From the NCBI GenBank assembly GCA_033344775.1, contig JAWPMT010000004.1, positions 1,984,001 to 2,048,000 on the forward strand: a DNA stretch of 64,000 nt. The letters are read 5' to 3'. Below the pieces are notes generated by a model that saw nothing but the letters and a program-made list of their open reading frames with translations, was not told where the DNA came from and did not search any database. This document shows, piece by piece, positions 1 through 9,202 of this stretch. A program made the translations under genes and the position numbers. The stretch is from Cytophagales bacterium (lineage in GTDB: Bacteria > Bacteroidota > Bacteroidia > Cytophagales > Cyclobacteriaceae). Positions within the stretch are counted from its first letter, which is position 1. Every line of letters starts with the position of its first letter.

Positions 1-1372
1 CTTTTCCTTCCGCGTTTGTGAATCCGGTCTTGAATTGTGGCTCTTCACCCGGAAAAGACAAGCTCACAGACACATTATTCACAGCACTTCCATTCGTACT
101 TTGCAAGGTTGCTGCCAGCAGCTCATCTCGAACTTCAGGCAGCCTAGTGACCGAATCTGGAATTGCTTTTGGCGATTTGAAATTTTGAAGAGCCGTGATC
201 AATTCCGAAGGTCCTGATAGCTGAGGAGTAGCTAATCTTTTCGTTAAAGGATCAGATAATTCGGAGTATAACCTGCTCTGTTCAGCAGATAGCGTTACCT
301 CATCAATCTCAGGCATTTGTTGATGAATGGAAAGGCTATATTGCCCAGCAGGGAGATCGATCGCAAGGTTCAGGCTATCCCGTACGCCATAAATCGGATT
401 GAGGCCCTGGTAATTCCTTTTATTGTTCGCCTCTACGGAGGGGATAATCGTTCGAATATGTACTGGTTTACCTAATGCGGTAAGTACCCAATGACACAAG
501 CCAGGAGGAAGCAAATCATTCCTTAATGCCTGCACCTCATCCAAAAAAACCTGTTGTGAAGTCCATAAGGTATTGGCATAGTAAACTTCGAGGGTCAGCT
601 GCTCATCAGGGCGATTGACTGCTTGTGGAATAAAGGCGAACCCGTTAGTCTGTCTTTCAACCTGAATATCATAACCACCTTCCTCCACCGGCATGAATTC
701 ATGAAAGCTGATCTTACCAGATTCGTCTTCAAGCAAAACCCGATAAAGCTCCCGTGCCTTCGGTTCAAAATTGAAATATCCTGTACTCTGCTGATCTGGC
801 TCGAATTTCTGAATGATGGTTCCTTCTGAATCAATGACTTTTCCATTTTGAATCTCGGCAGTGCCAGCGGGCGCAAAAATGCGAAAGCCTACTTGTGTCT
901 CAATTCCGGTGATGAGGTAGTTGTTCGGGTGATGAAATGATATTTGGACAAGACTGTCTTTTCTAACTTCAGGAAGTTCCGTTTCAAAAGGATTGATGAT
1001 GGTGACTGGTAACTGAAAGTAATCATTGAAATTTCGCATCCATTGCGTATAAGCCAGCAGCTGATATCTTCCTGTCGGAATTAAGGAATTCACAAAAAAT
1101 TCACCGCTTCCTCTTCCCTTTTCCAATTGCAGCTTCTGTTCAAATACGGGGCCTTCCTCACCAACTAACTGAACATATAAAATTTTACTTAGCGCACTTA
1201 CTTCTCCTGTTTGATGGCTCAATGTGAACGCCGAAAAACGTAATGTTTCTCCGGCAACAAAAACTTGTGCATTAGGATGTAGGTAAACCCTTTCCTGGAT
1301 GTTTTGTGCCAATCCGCCAAAGTGACCAACCAAAAGGCTGCACACGATCAATATGTAAACTTTGGTTCTCAA
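1..1372 (-). CDS. MG2-domain-like secreted/outer-membrane protein, N-terminal part (C-terminus beyond window)
   Basis: About 457 residues are visible; the gene runs off the left edge, so the C-terminus is missing. The only sensible start is TTG at 1372-1370, which overlaps the TGA of the upstream DUF4249 gene in the arrangement ATTGA (4-nt overlap); no in-frame ATG lies nearby. The protein opens with a signal peptide (Arg-Thr-Lys, then a hydrophobic run ending in GGLAQ, about residues 1-23), followed by ERVYLHPNAQVFVAGETLRF, the usual opening of Bacteroidota proteins with an alpha-2-macroglobulin MG2-like domain. A later stretch (SVSLSFPGEEP, FKTGFTNAEGK) resembles a second Ig/MG-like domain. 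Relatives are commonly 800-900 residues and can end in a TonB plug-like domain; that part cannot be seen. It is the last visible gene of a TonB receptor operon, so a surface role in substrate handling is inferred. Confidence 0.7.
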   Translation of the reverse strand, partial: MRTKVYILIVCSLLVGHFGGLAQNIQERVYLHPNAQVFVAGETLRFSAFTLSHQTGEVSALSKILYVQLVGEEGPVFEQKLQLEKGRGSGEFFVNSLIPTGRYQLLAYTQWMRNFNDYFQLPVTIINPFETELPEVRKDSLVQISFHHPNNYLITGIETQVGFRIFAPAGTAEIQNGKVIDSEGTIIQKFEPDQQSTGYFNFEPKARELYRVLLEDESGKISFHEFMPVEEGGYDIQVERQTNGFAFIPQAVNRPDEQLTLEVYYANTLWTSQQVFLDEVQALRNDLLPPGLCHWVLTALGKPVHIRTIIPSVEANNKRNYQGLNPIYGVRDSLNLAIDLPAGQYSLSIHQQMPEIDEVTLSAEQSRLYSELSDPLTKRLATPQLSGPSELITALQNFKSPKAIPDSVTRLPEVRDELLAATLQSTNGSAVNNVSVSLSFPGEEPQFKTGFTNAEGK

Positions 1373-2544
1373 TCTTCCCAAAAGTCTGGTTTTTTGGTTG
1401 GCGCATACCACGAGCAGTCGGTGCATGATCTGGGACCGAGCGTTGCCTCTGGTGGGATATTAGACACATTTGCAATCTGATAACTTGGAAAGAGGCCAAG
1501 ATAATATCGAATGCTATCCGGCGTGGTTTCGATGATGACATCTCCGCCCCGACAAGCAAAGCGGAACGGTGGAACCGAGAATTCTTCTCCATAATCTTCA
1601 GAGGTAAAAAACTCCCTGCGCCGACTTACACCAGACACCTCAAAATACCCCAGGACGGGCTCATCCGGATCTGAGACTGAAACCATGTTCCCAATCACAG
1701 CTCCTTGCTGGTTATCGAACAAAGAACCTCCTGATTCATTGACTTCTTTGAGTTGACTATAGTACTCAAATGCTTCAGCATCTATGGCATGAACGCTTGC
1801 CTCCAGGGAATACTTGTTTCGCAACAGATCGGTCTCCAGACTTACAAAGCGTAGCGGTATTTCAGAAAGTTTTCCATCGGCATTGAATGCCGTGGTACCA
1901 AGTGTGAGCCCCGCTGATTCATTGGTTTCGTAACAAATACTGACGCGTTCAGTGCGCAGTTGCCAACTACAATCATCCGGACAAGAACCAAAGACTTCCC
2001 AATTAGAAGGATAAGGCACTCGAATTTGAGCTGTTTCACTCCAGTCAAACCGAAAAAAGGCACTACCATCTGCACCTGGATCAGCATCCATAAAAAATTG
2101 AATGCCCGGCTCGTTCCTCTCTAATACTTCCGAAGGCAATTCTGCATAGCGCGCAGTGATAGCATCGACAGGCGGCGCCTCTAGTAAAGTCGAAGGACGC
2201 GAAATGTACTCATCATTTTCCGATGTAGTGATCCGTAGGGTGTAGGTCACGCCAGCTTCTCCGGCAAAAGCCACTACGGATCGATAAAGACCAAATTCGA
2301 CTTCACTAAAAGTGAACTGCTCTCCACGATCATTTTCAACCAAAATACGTGCTTCCGTAGCGGGAATTAAGACATTTTGATCGACAGGCCTTGTGTAAGC
2401 AAGCGTGATTTCATGCTGCATCAATTCATTGGTAAGCAGGCCATCGACCACTAGCAATCGCTCATATTCTTGTGATTTGAATTCAAACGGCTGTACACAG
2501 GCTAGTAGAAAAACGAGGGCGATATGTTGCCAGAATTTGCGCAT
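1369..2544 (-). CDS. DUF4249 family outer-membrane lipoprotein
   Basis: 391-residue protein starting at ATG 2544-2542, which overlaps the TGA of the TonB receptor by one base (TGATG), so translation is probably coupled. A longer reading from 2688 exists but lies inside the receptor gene and lacks a signal peptide. MRKFWQHIALVFLLAC is a lipoprotein signal with lipobox LLAC (Cys16). The following VVDGLLTNELMQHEITLAYT is the typical DUF4249 opening, and a pair of cysteines (FGSCPDDCSW) and CTDCSW near the end are also family-like. DUF4249 proteins are predicted extracytoplasmic lipoproteins found next to STN-containing TonB-dependent receptors in Bacteroidota; their ligand is unknown. The position right after such a receptor suggests a surface-exposed partner of that transporter. 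Confidence 0.85.
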   Translation of the reverse strand: MRKFWQHIALVFLLACVQPFEFKSQEYERLLVVDGLLTNELMQHEITLAYTRPVDQNVLIPATEARILVENDRGEQFTFSEVEFGLYRSVVAFAGEAGVTYTLRITTSENDEYISRPSTLLEAPPVDAITARYAELPSEVLERNEPGIQFFMDADPGADGSAFFRFDWSETAQIRVPYPSNWEVFGSCPDDCSWQLRTERVSICYETNESAGLTLGTTAFNADGKLSEIPLRFVSLETDLLRNKYSLEASVHAIDAEAFEYYSQLKEVNESGGSLFDNQQGAVIGNMVSVSDPDEPVLGYFEVSGVSRRREFFTSEDYGEEFSVPPFRFACRGGDVIIETTPDSIRYYLGLFPSYQIANVSNIPPEATLGPRSCTDCSWYAPTKKPDFWED

Positions 2545-5315
2545 CAGAACCTGAAGTTGAATGATAAAGTAGGAATAGGATCTCCAAAAACCACCAATTT
2601 GAAGGCTTCCACCTCTCCTTCTCGAGAATCGAAGAAGACCGAATAGGGATTGTCTCGGCCCAACACATTGTAGATTGAAAAAGACCAATAGGCATGACTG
2701 AACCTATTAAGCAAATGGCCCTCTTCCAAATTGATCCCGATATCCATCCGCAGATAGTCCGGAATTCTAAACGTATTGCGGTCACTGAAGTGCACGACGG
2801 ATTGCCCTTTAAAATCGTAAGATCCCACCGGTGCAGTGACTGGTCGGCCAGTAGAATAATTGAGGTTATAAGAGAAACTCCATCTACGAGTAGCCTTATA
2901 ATTCGCAACAAGATTGATGGAATGCGGCTTATCATAGCTTGCAGGAAAATACTCCCCCTCGTTGATGATTTCCTCCGCAAAGTCACTACTCAGCTGCAAC
3001 AGTGTTCGGGAAAAGGTATAATTGAACCAGCCATTGAGTTTCCCTTTCTTCTTCAATGAAAACTCTACACCATAAGACCTCCCTGGCCCCTGGAGGATTG
3101 CTGTTTCGATTGTAGGATTCAGTAAGAAATCCGCACCTACTTTGAAGTCCACCAGATTTTGAAGTCGCTTGTAATATCCTTCAATACTTGCCTCAACTCG
3201 TTGCTCCGTAAAATTTCTAAAATAGCCCAACGAAATCTGATCAGCAATTTGGGGTTTGAGGTGGAATCCGGTCAATGCCCAGGTATCCGTTGGCGATAAC
3301 GTGGCACTATTGGTCAGGGTATGGATGTATTGTCGAGAACGATTGAGTCCGAATTTAAGTGATGAGGATTCTGACAGTGTATAGCGTGCAGATAATCGGT
3401 ATTCTAGACCTCCATTCGTTTTGATCACTTCACCTTCACCAAAGGAAACAGAATCCTGTCTTGTTACCCGGTTTTTAGGGCCATTCTCTGCGTACTGGTT
3501 CACCGTCCCGGCGCCCAGGGCCTGGAATAAAGTATACCTCAGTCCTACCGAGAAAGCCATTTTTTCATTCCACTCTACCTGATCCTCTGCATGTAAGACA
3601 AACTCCCGACCTTGTGTTGGTTGCAGAAATAACTCCGCAACCTCAGAATCGTCATTCAATGGAACCCGGCTTCCCGGATTGATCTGATAATGCTTGAAAG
3701 AAGTCCCAAACACAATCGTATGTCGATCATCCCAATAATATGTCCCGTCCGCAGTGAGTCCCAGATCACGAATGTCAAAATCTTGTATAAATGCATTCTC
3801 CAAAGACTGATCAAAAGTCAATTGATATTGATAATAGGAGCCATAAGCCTTCAGGTCCAGATCAAACTTTTCGTTTACTACTCGCTTCCATGCGATGCTC
3901 CCCAAGCGATTGCGATATTCCAGGTTGGAAAAAGAAAATAGGGTGTCCGAATTCAACCTAAACTCATCATCACTGCTGTAGGCCGAAATCTTCAACTCAT
4001 TACCTTCAGCAATTTTATGATCGTACTGCAAAACCAGGTCCCGGAAAGAAATGCGATTTTCGTTGAAGTTGGCATTGCTGGACTGGCGAAGTATCCAATT
4101 AGAATAGGTAGAGCGACCACCTAAAACCAGGCCAGATTTACCTTTAATAACAGGAATTTCTAACGCCAGCTTGGAAGTAACCGGTGAAACACCACCCCGA
4201 CCCGTGATTTTTTCATTTTGCGCCGGCTTACCATGAATATCAAATACAGATGATAAACGCCCCCCATATTTGGCAGGTACACTTGCTTTGTAAATGTCCA
4301 ACCGATCGATGACATCCGAATTGAAGACGGAAAAGAATCCGAGAAAATGATTGGCATTGTAAATCGGGGCGCCATTGAATTGGATCAGGTTTTGATCTGA
4401 CTTACCCCCACGCACATTAAATCCCGCTGCACCTTCACCTAAGGTCTGCACTCCGGCATAGGTAGTGGCCACTTTAATCACATCTCTTTCTCCTAAAACG
4501 ATTGGAACATTTTTACTGCCTTTCACATCGATCTTGGTGACGCCCATTTTCACCGCATTAAAATTGGCATCACGATCGGATTCTACCAACACCTCACGCA
4601 AAGCGATTACATCAACGCGCATGTCCACATTGAGTTGACCCTCTGAAAACAAGACAATGTTGCGTCGAGTGACTTTTAATCCTGCATATTGAATTTTCAG
4701 TTCATTTCGACCATTGGGCAAGCTGATGGAGTAAAATCCATTTTCATCGGTACTTACAACCGTGGTGGGATTTTCTACATAAACCACCGCGTCTGCCACG
4801 GGATCCCCAGTTTCTTTTTCGCGGACATACCCTACCAGCGTCGAGCGCTCACCGGAAACCATCTTGCTGCGTTGACCAATTTCCATGACCGTTTGTTCCA
4901 GGTTCTCGGCGGCCTGTTGGTCGGCATAATCCTGTGAGAAAATGAGACCTTGCGCAATTGCCTCGGTCGACTTCCCGGTATTCAACGCGGCATTGACCAA
5001 AGGCAATTCCGTCATTATCCGGTTATCTAGCATCAAGAAAAGCTGATCATCATGAACTAACACCTGAAATCCCAGGGGCACTACAAGTTCGTCTATCAAC
5101 TGATCAATACGACGTTCATTGAAATTGGCAGATACGGTCAATGAATCCACTTCTCCTAACTCGCAAAACAACCGGACGCCTGATCGACTTTCCAATTGGC
5201 CGAGCGCTTCCTTTAATGGCGTATCCTGAAACGTTATCGTCACAGTTGGCAGCTCCTGTCCGTGTATCTGAGTTGCGAGCAGCACACCCCATATCAATAG
5301 AAAGTATCTACTCAT
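2544..5315 (-). CDS. TonB-dependent receptor with STN and carboxypeptidase-like N-terminal domains
   Basis: 923-residue outer-membrane receptor. In order: signal peptide (about 1-20, ending IHGQ); STN/secretin-TonB N-terminal domain (about 25-95, VTITFQDTPLKEALGQLE); carboxypeptidase-regulatory-like beta-sandwich (about 160-235, TGDPVADAVVYVENP, DENGFYSISLPNG); plug domain (about 265-350, GAAGFNVRGGKSDQNLIQFN, then PIYNANHFLGFFSVFN); and a beta-barrel ending in the aromatic signature FNFRF. The STN domain is the hallmark of transducing receptors that talk to a FecR-type anti-sigma factor, but no sigma or FecR gene is visible nearby. The start overlaps the upstream gene by 8 nt and the stop overlaps the DUF4249 start. 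The substrate cannot be read from the sequence. Confidence 0.93.
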   Translation of the reverse strand: MSRYFLLIWGVLLATQIHGQELPTVTITFQDTPLKEALGQLESRSGVRLFCELGEVDSLTVSANFNERRIDQLIDELVVPLGFQVLVHDDQLFLMLDNRIMTELPLVNAALNTGKSTEAIAQGLIFSQDYADQQAAENLEQTVMEIGQRSKMVSGERSTLVGYVREKETGDPVADAVVYVENPTTVVSTDENGFYSISLPNGRNELKIQYAGLKVTRRNIVLFSEGQLNVDMRVDVIALREVLVESDRDANFNAVKMGVTKIDVKGSKNVPIVLGERDVIKVATTYAGVQTLGEGAAGFNVRGGKSDQNLIQFNGAPIYNANHFLGFFSVFNSDVIDRLDIYKASVPAKYGGRLSSVFDIHGKPAQNEKITGRGGVSPVTSKLALEIPVIKGKSGLVLGGRSTYSNWILRQSSNANFNENRISFRDLVLQYDHKIAEGNELKISAYSSDDEFRLNSDTLFSFSNLEYRNRLGSIAWKRVVNEKFDLDLKAYGSYYQYQLTFDQSLENAFIQDFDIRDLGLTADGTYYWDDRHTIVFGTSFKHYQINPGSRVPLNDDSEVAELFLQPTQGREFVLHAEDQVEWNEKMAFSVGLRYTLFQALGAGTVNQYAENGPKNRVTRQDSVSFGEGEVIKTNGGLEYRLSARYTLSESSSLKFGLNRSRQYIHTLTNSATLSPTDTWALTGFHLKPQIADQISLGYFRNFTEQRVEASIEGYYKRLQNLVDFKVGADFLLNPTIETAILQGPGRSYGVEFSLKKKGKLNGWFNYTFSRTLLQLSSDFAEEIINEGEYFPASYDKPHSINLVANYKATRRWSFSYNLNYSTGRPVTAPVGSYDFKGQSVVHFSDRNTFRIPDYLRMDIGINLEEGHLLNRFSHAYWSFSIYNVLGRDNPYSVFFDSREGEVEAFKLVVFGDPIPTLSFNFRF

Positions 5316-6033
5316 GCTGACTTAGGATTGGCTCACAACGACGGGCCATTTGTTTTAGTTGTCGAATGGAAGCATCCTCAAACTTCCGAATGCTCAAAGA
5401 TTTGAAAACGAGCTTCAATTGCACTTTCAATGTTGGAAAGAGCCGGTAAAATGAAGACGGTTTGATTACACGATAGGTCTTACCTTTCACCAACAGGTAA
5501 AAGGAATCATCTGATAGTAAGTTGATTTGATTGACATCCAGGTCTCGTACCTTTTTTCTTTTGGCGTAGAAACCAAATGATCCAACGGCATGAAGTTCAT
5601 GATAAAATCCCTGAGGTGCATTAATCTCAGGAAAACTTCGCTGAACAAAACGTTCACCATCTATGACAAACCAATCGACTTGCTCTTGATTCAGGCGAAT
5701 GGGCTGATCCAGAATCGCACTGTTCAGGTGGTTTTTAGTCAACAATGCGTCCTTTTCCAGGTCATACAGAAGATAGACTTCCTGATATTGAGCGCCACGA
5801 TAAGATAGATTCCCTACAAGCCATATGCTGTTTCCCCAGGTGGCCTCCTCGATCGCCGGTCGTCCTTCCAGAGACTCGTAACCACCAATAAAAAGCTCAT
5901 GTGCCTGCAACCCAATTTGCTGATCAAACCAATGCTCGACAGAGTCCTCCAGACTGAAGCCAGCTAAAGCATATTGCCCTTCCGAATGAAAAGCAAGCAA
6001 GGTCAACAGCATGGAAAAAGTGAGCGTGCGCAT
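5308..6033 (-). CDS. Secreted hypothetical protein at head of TonB receptor operon
   Basis: 241-residue protein with a clear Sec signal peptide (MRTLTFSMLLTLLAFHSEGQ). I do not recognise a named domain. The mature part is of mixed polarity with many aromatic and Leu residues (ATWGNSIWLVGNLSYRGAQY, FYAKRKKVRDLDVNQINLLS) and a basic C-terminal region (KVQLKLVFKSLSIRKFED, QLKQMARRCE) that resembles proteins lying just upstream of STN-type TonB receptors in this phylum. Its last 8 nt overlap the receptor start, so it is the first gene of a four-gene minus-strand operon. A periplasmic or membrane-associated accessory role for the receptor is inferred from position only. Confidence 0.7.
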   Translation of the reverse strand: MRTLTFSMLLTLLAFHSEGQYALAGFSLEDSVEHWFDQQIGLQAHELFIGGYESLEGRPAIEEATWGNSIWLVGNLSYRGAQYQEVYLLYDLEKDALLTKNHLNSAILDQPIRLNQEQVDWFVIDGERFVQRSFPEINAPQGFYHELHAVGSFGFYAKRKKVRDLDVNQINLLSDDSFYLLVKGKTYRVIKPSSFYRLFPTLKVQLKLVFKSLSIRKFEDASIRQLKQMARRCEPILSQHE

Positions 6034-6161
6034 GTACAGCTAAGATTGCAAAGGAATTTAGCGGTATAACCCACAAAAACGACCTAAGGATATGTTAAAA
6101 GCGCAATACTCCATGTCCATTTGAACGATCACCCTTGAAGTTCGGCTCAACATTGCCGTTT

Positions 6162-6731
6162 CTAATCCTTTCTTATGCCATCAAGAAGGCACTTGATGGT
6201 GTGCTTTTCCAGATCCAATGCGTTCATATTGGATCGCTTGTCATACCAGGCATAGAATCGCTGAAGGGTAGTAAGCATGGAAAATAATGCGATCTCCTGA
6301 TGCACACCTTCAAGCTGTTCTTCTTCGATGGCTTGCTTCAGAATTTCACGAAAGTCATTTTCATAGTCATCGCGCAGCGTGCGATACTGTGTCAAAGCAG
6401 GCTCCTCCAAATGGCGCCACTCTACCATCATCAAAGCCATCAGATCTGTATGTTCTATCGATATTCTTACATGCAAAGCAATCAACCGTTCCAGCTTTTC
6501 CATGGCGGCCAAAGAAGATCCTTTAATTTCGGACATACCACGAGCAAATAATTCCCCTCCTTCCACAAGTAGTTTTTGCAGGATTTCATGCTTGGACTGG
6601 ATATGGTTATAAAGACTGGCGGCTTTGATGTTTAATTCGGCAGCTATGTCCTGCATGGAACTAGCCACGTAACCTTTATGTCGAAATAATTTTCTGGCAG
6701 CCAGAAAGATCTGTTCTTTCTTTGATATCAC
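6162..6731 (-). CDS. TetR/AcrR family transcriptional regulator
   Basis: 189-residue protein of normal TetR length. The N-terminal DNA-binding domain is clear (KEQIFLAARKLFRHKGYVAS, then helix-turn-helix SMQDIAAELNIKAASLYNHI, about residues 25-45, followed by SKHEILQKLL). The C-terminal two thirds are helical and variable, as expected for the ligand-binding part (HVRISIEHTDLMALMMVEWR). Regulators of this type in Bacteroidota often control lipid or fatty-acid genes, but neither neighbour confirms a target here. It sits alone on the minus strand, between the receptor operon and the divergent receiver gene. Confidence 0.9.
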   Translation of the reverse strand: MISKKEQIFLAARKLFRHKGYVASSMQDIAAELNIKAASLYNHIQSKHEILQKLLVEGGELFARGMSEIKGSSLAAMEKLERLIALHVRISIEHTDLMALMMVEWRHLEEPALTQYRTLRDDYENDFREILKQAIEEEQLEGVHQEIALFSMLTTLQRFYAWYDKRSNMNALDLEKHTIKCLLDGIRKD

Positions 6732-6919
6732 AGCGTGAAATTAATGGGGCTTGCGCAAAACTAGGACGCATACACAAAACATTAACTCCATCACGCGGAA
6801 TCTACCCAGATCGTAAGTTGGTTTTCGGATCATCGATGTATTGCCCCCAACCACCGAAAAAGGACATCTAATTATGGCCTACAGCCGTACTTTAGCATTC
6901 AACTCCTTGCACAACCGGC

Positions 6920-7300
6920 ATGAAGAAATACTCTTGTATGATCCTAGACGATAATTTTTTCTTTCAGAAAATTCTGGAAGAACTGATTATGCGAAGTGCT
7001 GACCTTGAACTTCATTCGACTGTGGATGACAAGCAATCTGTGCAAAACATTACCGAAGTTTCTCCTGACATTATTTTTTTCGACCCTGCTTTTGTCGACA
7101 TGTCTCCTGAGGAAATCCTGAATATGTATCCATACAATCCGATGCTGGTCATTCTCTCGGCCAATGAGAAATTTGCTTCGGAAGTATTCGAAAGCCATGT
7201 AACCGACATGCTGGACAAGTCCACCCTCACCAGCGACCGTTTTCAAGTTACCCTGAAAAAAATCCGGTCAACTACATTACCTACAAGCATTTCTGCCTGA
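6920..7300 (+). CDS. Stand-alone response-regulator receiver domain protein
   Basis: 126-residue protein made of one receiver-like domain and nothing else. Visible landmarks match CheY-type receivers: acidic pair D10-D11 (MILDDN), the probable phosphoacceptor D55 (IIFFDPAF), S80 at the Thr/Ser switch position (VILSANEKF) and K100 (MLDKST). No output domain follows; the sequence ends in a short Lys/Ser/Thr tail. No kinase or regulator gene adjoins it, so its partner is unknown. Single-domain receivers usually work by protein-protein contact or as phosphate sinks (family knowledge). Confidence 0.75.
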   Translation: MKKYSCMILDDNFFFQKILEELIMRSADLELHSTVDDKQSVQNITEVSPDIIFFDPAFVDMSPEEILNMYPYNPMLVILSANEKFASEVFESHVTDMLDKSTLTSDRFQVTLKKIRSTTLPTSISA

Positions 7301-7382
7301 CACCCTACCTTCCCGCTCGTATTTTTCGTGTTATTGAACCTTTCGTTCATATTTGAGGTATTCTACTTGAAAGTGAGTGACT

Positions 7383-7826
7383 ATGAATTGGAATCAAATA
7401 TTGAGCTACATTAAAAATGGTGTTCCTGCACCATCTCGCAGGGTCAACAAAACGGAAGAAGAATGGGCGGAAGTTCTTACGCCAGAAGAATTTCGAATCA
7501 CTCGTAGAAAAGGAACAGAACGGGCTTTTACCGGGGAATATTGTGAAGCGCACCAACCAGGAAAATACGGCTGTCGGTGCTGCGGCGAATTGCTTTTTGA
7601 CTCTAATTTAAAATTCGAATCACATTCCGGATGGCCAAGTTTTACCGAGCCGGTTACAGACAATGCGATCAACTATGAGGCCGACTTCAGCCATGGCATG
7701 CAGCGAGTAGAAGTCTTGTGCAATGTCTGTGATTGCCACCTCGGGCATGTGTTTCCTGACGGCCCAGAACCAAGTGGGTTGCGTTATTGCATCAACTCTG
7801 CCTCGATAAAGTTGCAAGAGGAATAA
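7383..7826 (+). CDS. msrB: Peptide-methionine (R)-S-oxide reductase MsrB
   Basis: 147-residue MsrB from ATG 7383; a GTG at 7377 would add two residues. The enzyme reduces the R-epimer of methionine sulfoxide in oxidised proteins. Family marks are all present: FTGEY, the zinc-binding pairs C64-x-x-C67 (CRCC) and C113-x-x-C116 (CNVC), GWPSF, HLGHVF and the catalytic Cys136 in RYCINS. C54 in GEYCEAHQ replaces the more usual aromatic residue there. There is no signal peptide, so it is cytoplasmic. The next gene starts three bases after its stop, suggesting cotranscription with the hydroxylase-like gene. Confidence 0.95.
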   Translation: MNWNQILSYIKNGVPAPSRRVNKTEEEWAEVLTPEEFRITRRKGTERAFTGEYCEAHQPGKYGCRCCGELLFDSNLKFESHSGWPSFTEPVTDNAINYEADFSHGMQRVEVLCNVCDCHLGHVFPDGPEPSGLRYCINSASIKLQEE

Positions 7827-7829
7827 CCC

Positions 7830-8705
7830 ATGGAACACTACTGGAACATCATCGTCAATAGCTATCGGGGTTATGCTAATTATTTGCTTCAGGAGATCCT
7901 GCATCCCAGTTGGCACAACTATTTCTACTGGCTTATTGGTGTTTCTTTGTTTTTCCTGGCGCTGGAATGGGCACGACCGTGGAGAGAAGATCAGCCGAAA
8001 TTCCGGAAAGACTTCTGGATGGATACTTTCTACATGTTCTTCAATTTTTTCCTGTTTTCCCTGTTGATCTATAACGCAGCCTCCAATGTAGTGGTCAATT
8101 TCTTCAACGATGGTCTGGCAGAAATAGGTATCCATAATTTGTTAGCATTTGAAGTGATGTCCTGGCCGGTTTGGACGCACTTTTTAATTGGTTTTCTGGT
8201 ACGTGACTTTGTACAGTGGTGGGTACACCGTCTATTACATCGGGTTCCTTTCTTATGGGAGTTTCACAAAGTGCATCACTCTGTCGCTCAAATGGGCTTT
8301 GCCGCTCACCTGAGGTATCACTGGATGGAAAATGTCGTTTACAGAACCCTTGAATATTTGCCATTGGCTCTGATCGGGATCGGATTACGTGACTTCTTCA
8401 TCATCCACATTTTCACATTAGCCGTTGGGCATTGGAATCATTCCAATTTCAAGCTGAATATTGGTTTTCTAAAATACATCTTCAACAATCCCCAAATGCA
8501 CATTTGGCACCATGCGTATGACTTGCCAGAAGACCGGAGAACAGGCGTGAATTTCGGGATTACCTTAAGCTTGTGGGACTACCTATTCGGCACCAATTAC
8601 ATTCCTTCCGATGGCCGTGACATCAAACTGGGCTTTCCGGGAGTAGAAGAATTCCCGAAGGGTTTTGTGGGACAGAATACCTATGGTTTCAAAAAGAAAT
8701 CCTGA
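7830..8705 (+). CDS. Sterol desaturase/fatty acid hydroxylase superfamily membrane protein
   Basis: 291-residue integral membrane protein with the di-iron histidine boxes of the FA_hydroxylase superfamily: HRLLH (about 132-136), HKVHH (about 147-151) and HIWHHAYD (about 223-230), plus HWNHSNF between them. Hydrophobic segments are near residues 30-50 (FYWLIGVSLFFLALEW), 60-85 and 100-120. Members hydroxylate or desaturate lipid substrates at the membrane using O2; the substrate here is unknown. Ceramide or fatty-acid hydroxylation would fit an organism that makes sphingoid or sulfonated lipids, but that is inference. It lies three bases after msrB on the same strand. Confidence 0.88.
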   Translation: MEHYWNIIVNSYRGYANYLLQEILHPSWHNYFYWLIGVSLFFLALEWARPWREDQPKFRKDFWMDTFYMFFNFFLFSLLIYNAASNVVVNFFNDGLAEIGIHNLLAFEVMSWPVWTHFLIGFLVRDFVQWWVHRLLHRVPFLWEFHKVHHSVAQMGFAAHLRYHWMENVVYRTLEYLPLALIGIGLRDFFIIHIFTLAVGHWNHSNFKLNIGFLKYIFNNPQMHIWHHAYDLPEDRRTGVNFGITLSLWDYLFGTNYIPSDGRDIKLGFPGVEEFPKGFVGQNTYGFKKKS

Positions 8706-8756
8706 AGGATAATCGAGCACATCTATTTATCTTGGTGTTTTTGATCAAAATGGCAC

Positions 8757-9137
8757 ATGAGACTGTACGCACGATGTAAACAATGTAAGGAAGACATCTA
8801 CTTCACGTCCTTCAGTGCTGATCGCTTCAGGCTTGTGCGTAAACACGGCAAACAGCTATTCCTGGACTGCAAAAGTTGCGGAACTAAAAGCAGCTACGAG
8901 CCAAACGAAATCTTTGCGGAAGAAAGTAAAGGCATTGGCCTAATCGCTATGCTCATTTTGATCGGAGGAACCATCGGCTTGTACCTTTTGGTTTGGAAAT
9001 ACATCACCAGAACATCCGACATCTGGGCCATTGCCAATTTTACCGCATTGCTGGTCACGCCAGTCCTGGTTTATCAGGGGATCACAAAAGCACAACGCGA
9101 TCGAGTCCGGTATTTCAATACAAAGAAGTACGGCTGA
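8757..9137 (+). CDS. Small membrane protein with N-terminal zinc-ribbon-like motif
   Basis: 126 residues, family not recognised. The N-terminal part carries two Cys pairs, CKQC (about residues 7-10) and CKSC (about 39-42), spaced as in a zinc ribbon. Two hydrophobic segments follow, GIGLIAMLILIGGTIGLYLL and IANFTALLVTPVLVYQGI, so the protein probably sits in the inner membrane with the ribbon in the cytoplasm. The C-terminus is basic (KAQRDRVRYFNTKKYG). It is separated by about 50 nt from the hydroxylase gene. Function unknown. Confidence 0.7.
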   Translation: MRLYARCKQCKEDIYFTSFSADRFRLVRKHGKQLFLDCKSCGTKSSYEPNEIFAEESKGIGLIAMLILIGGTIGLYLLVWKYITRTSDIWAIANFTALLVTPVLVYQGITKAQRDRVRYFNTKKYG

Positions 9138-9202
9138 TCCGTTTTTAACATCTGTCCTGTTTATCTTTAACCTTTTAGAATAACCTGGTACAGACTGATC
9201 AC

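Noticed and set aside
623-876. Plus- and minus-strand ORFs inside the MG2-like gene
   Set aside because: They lie in other frames of a long reading frame with a signal peptide and family-like sequence.
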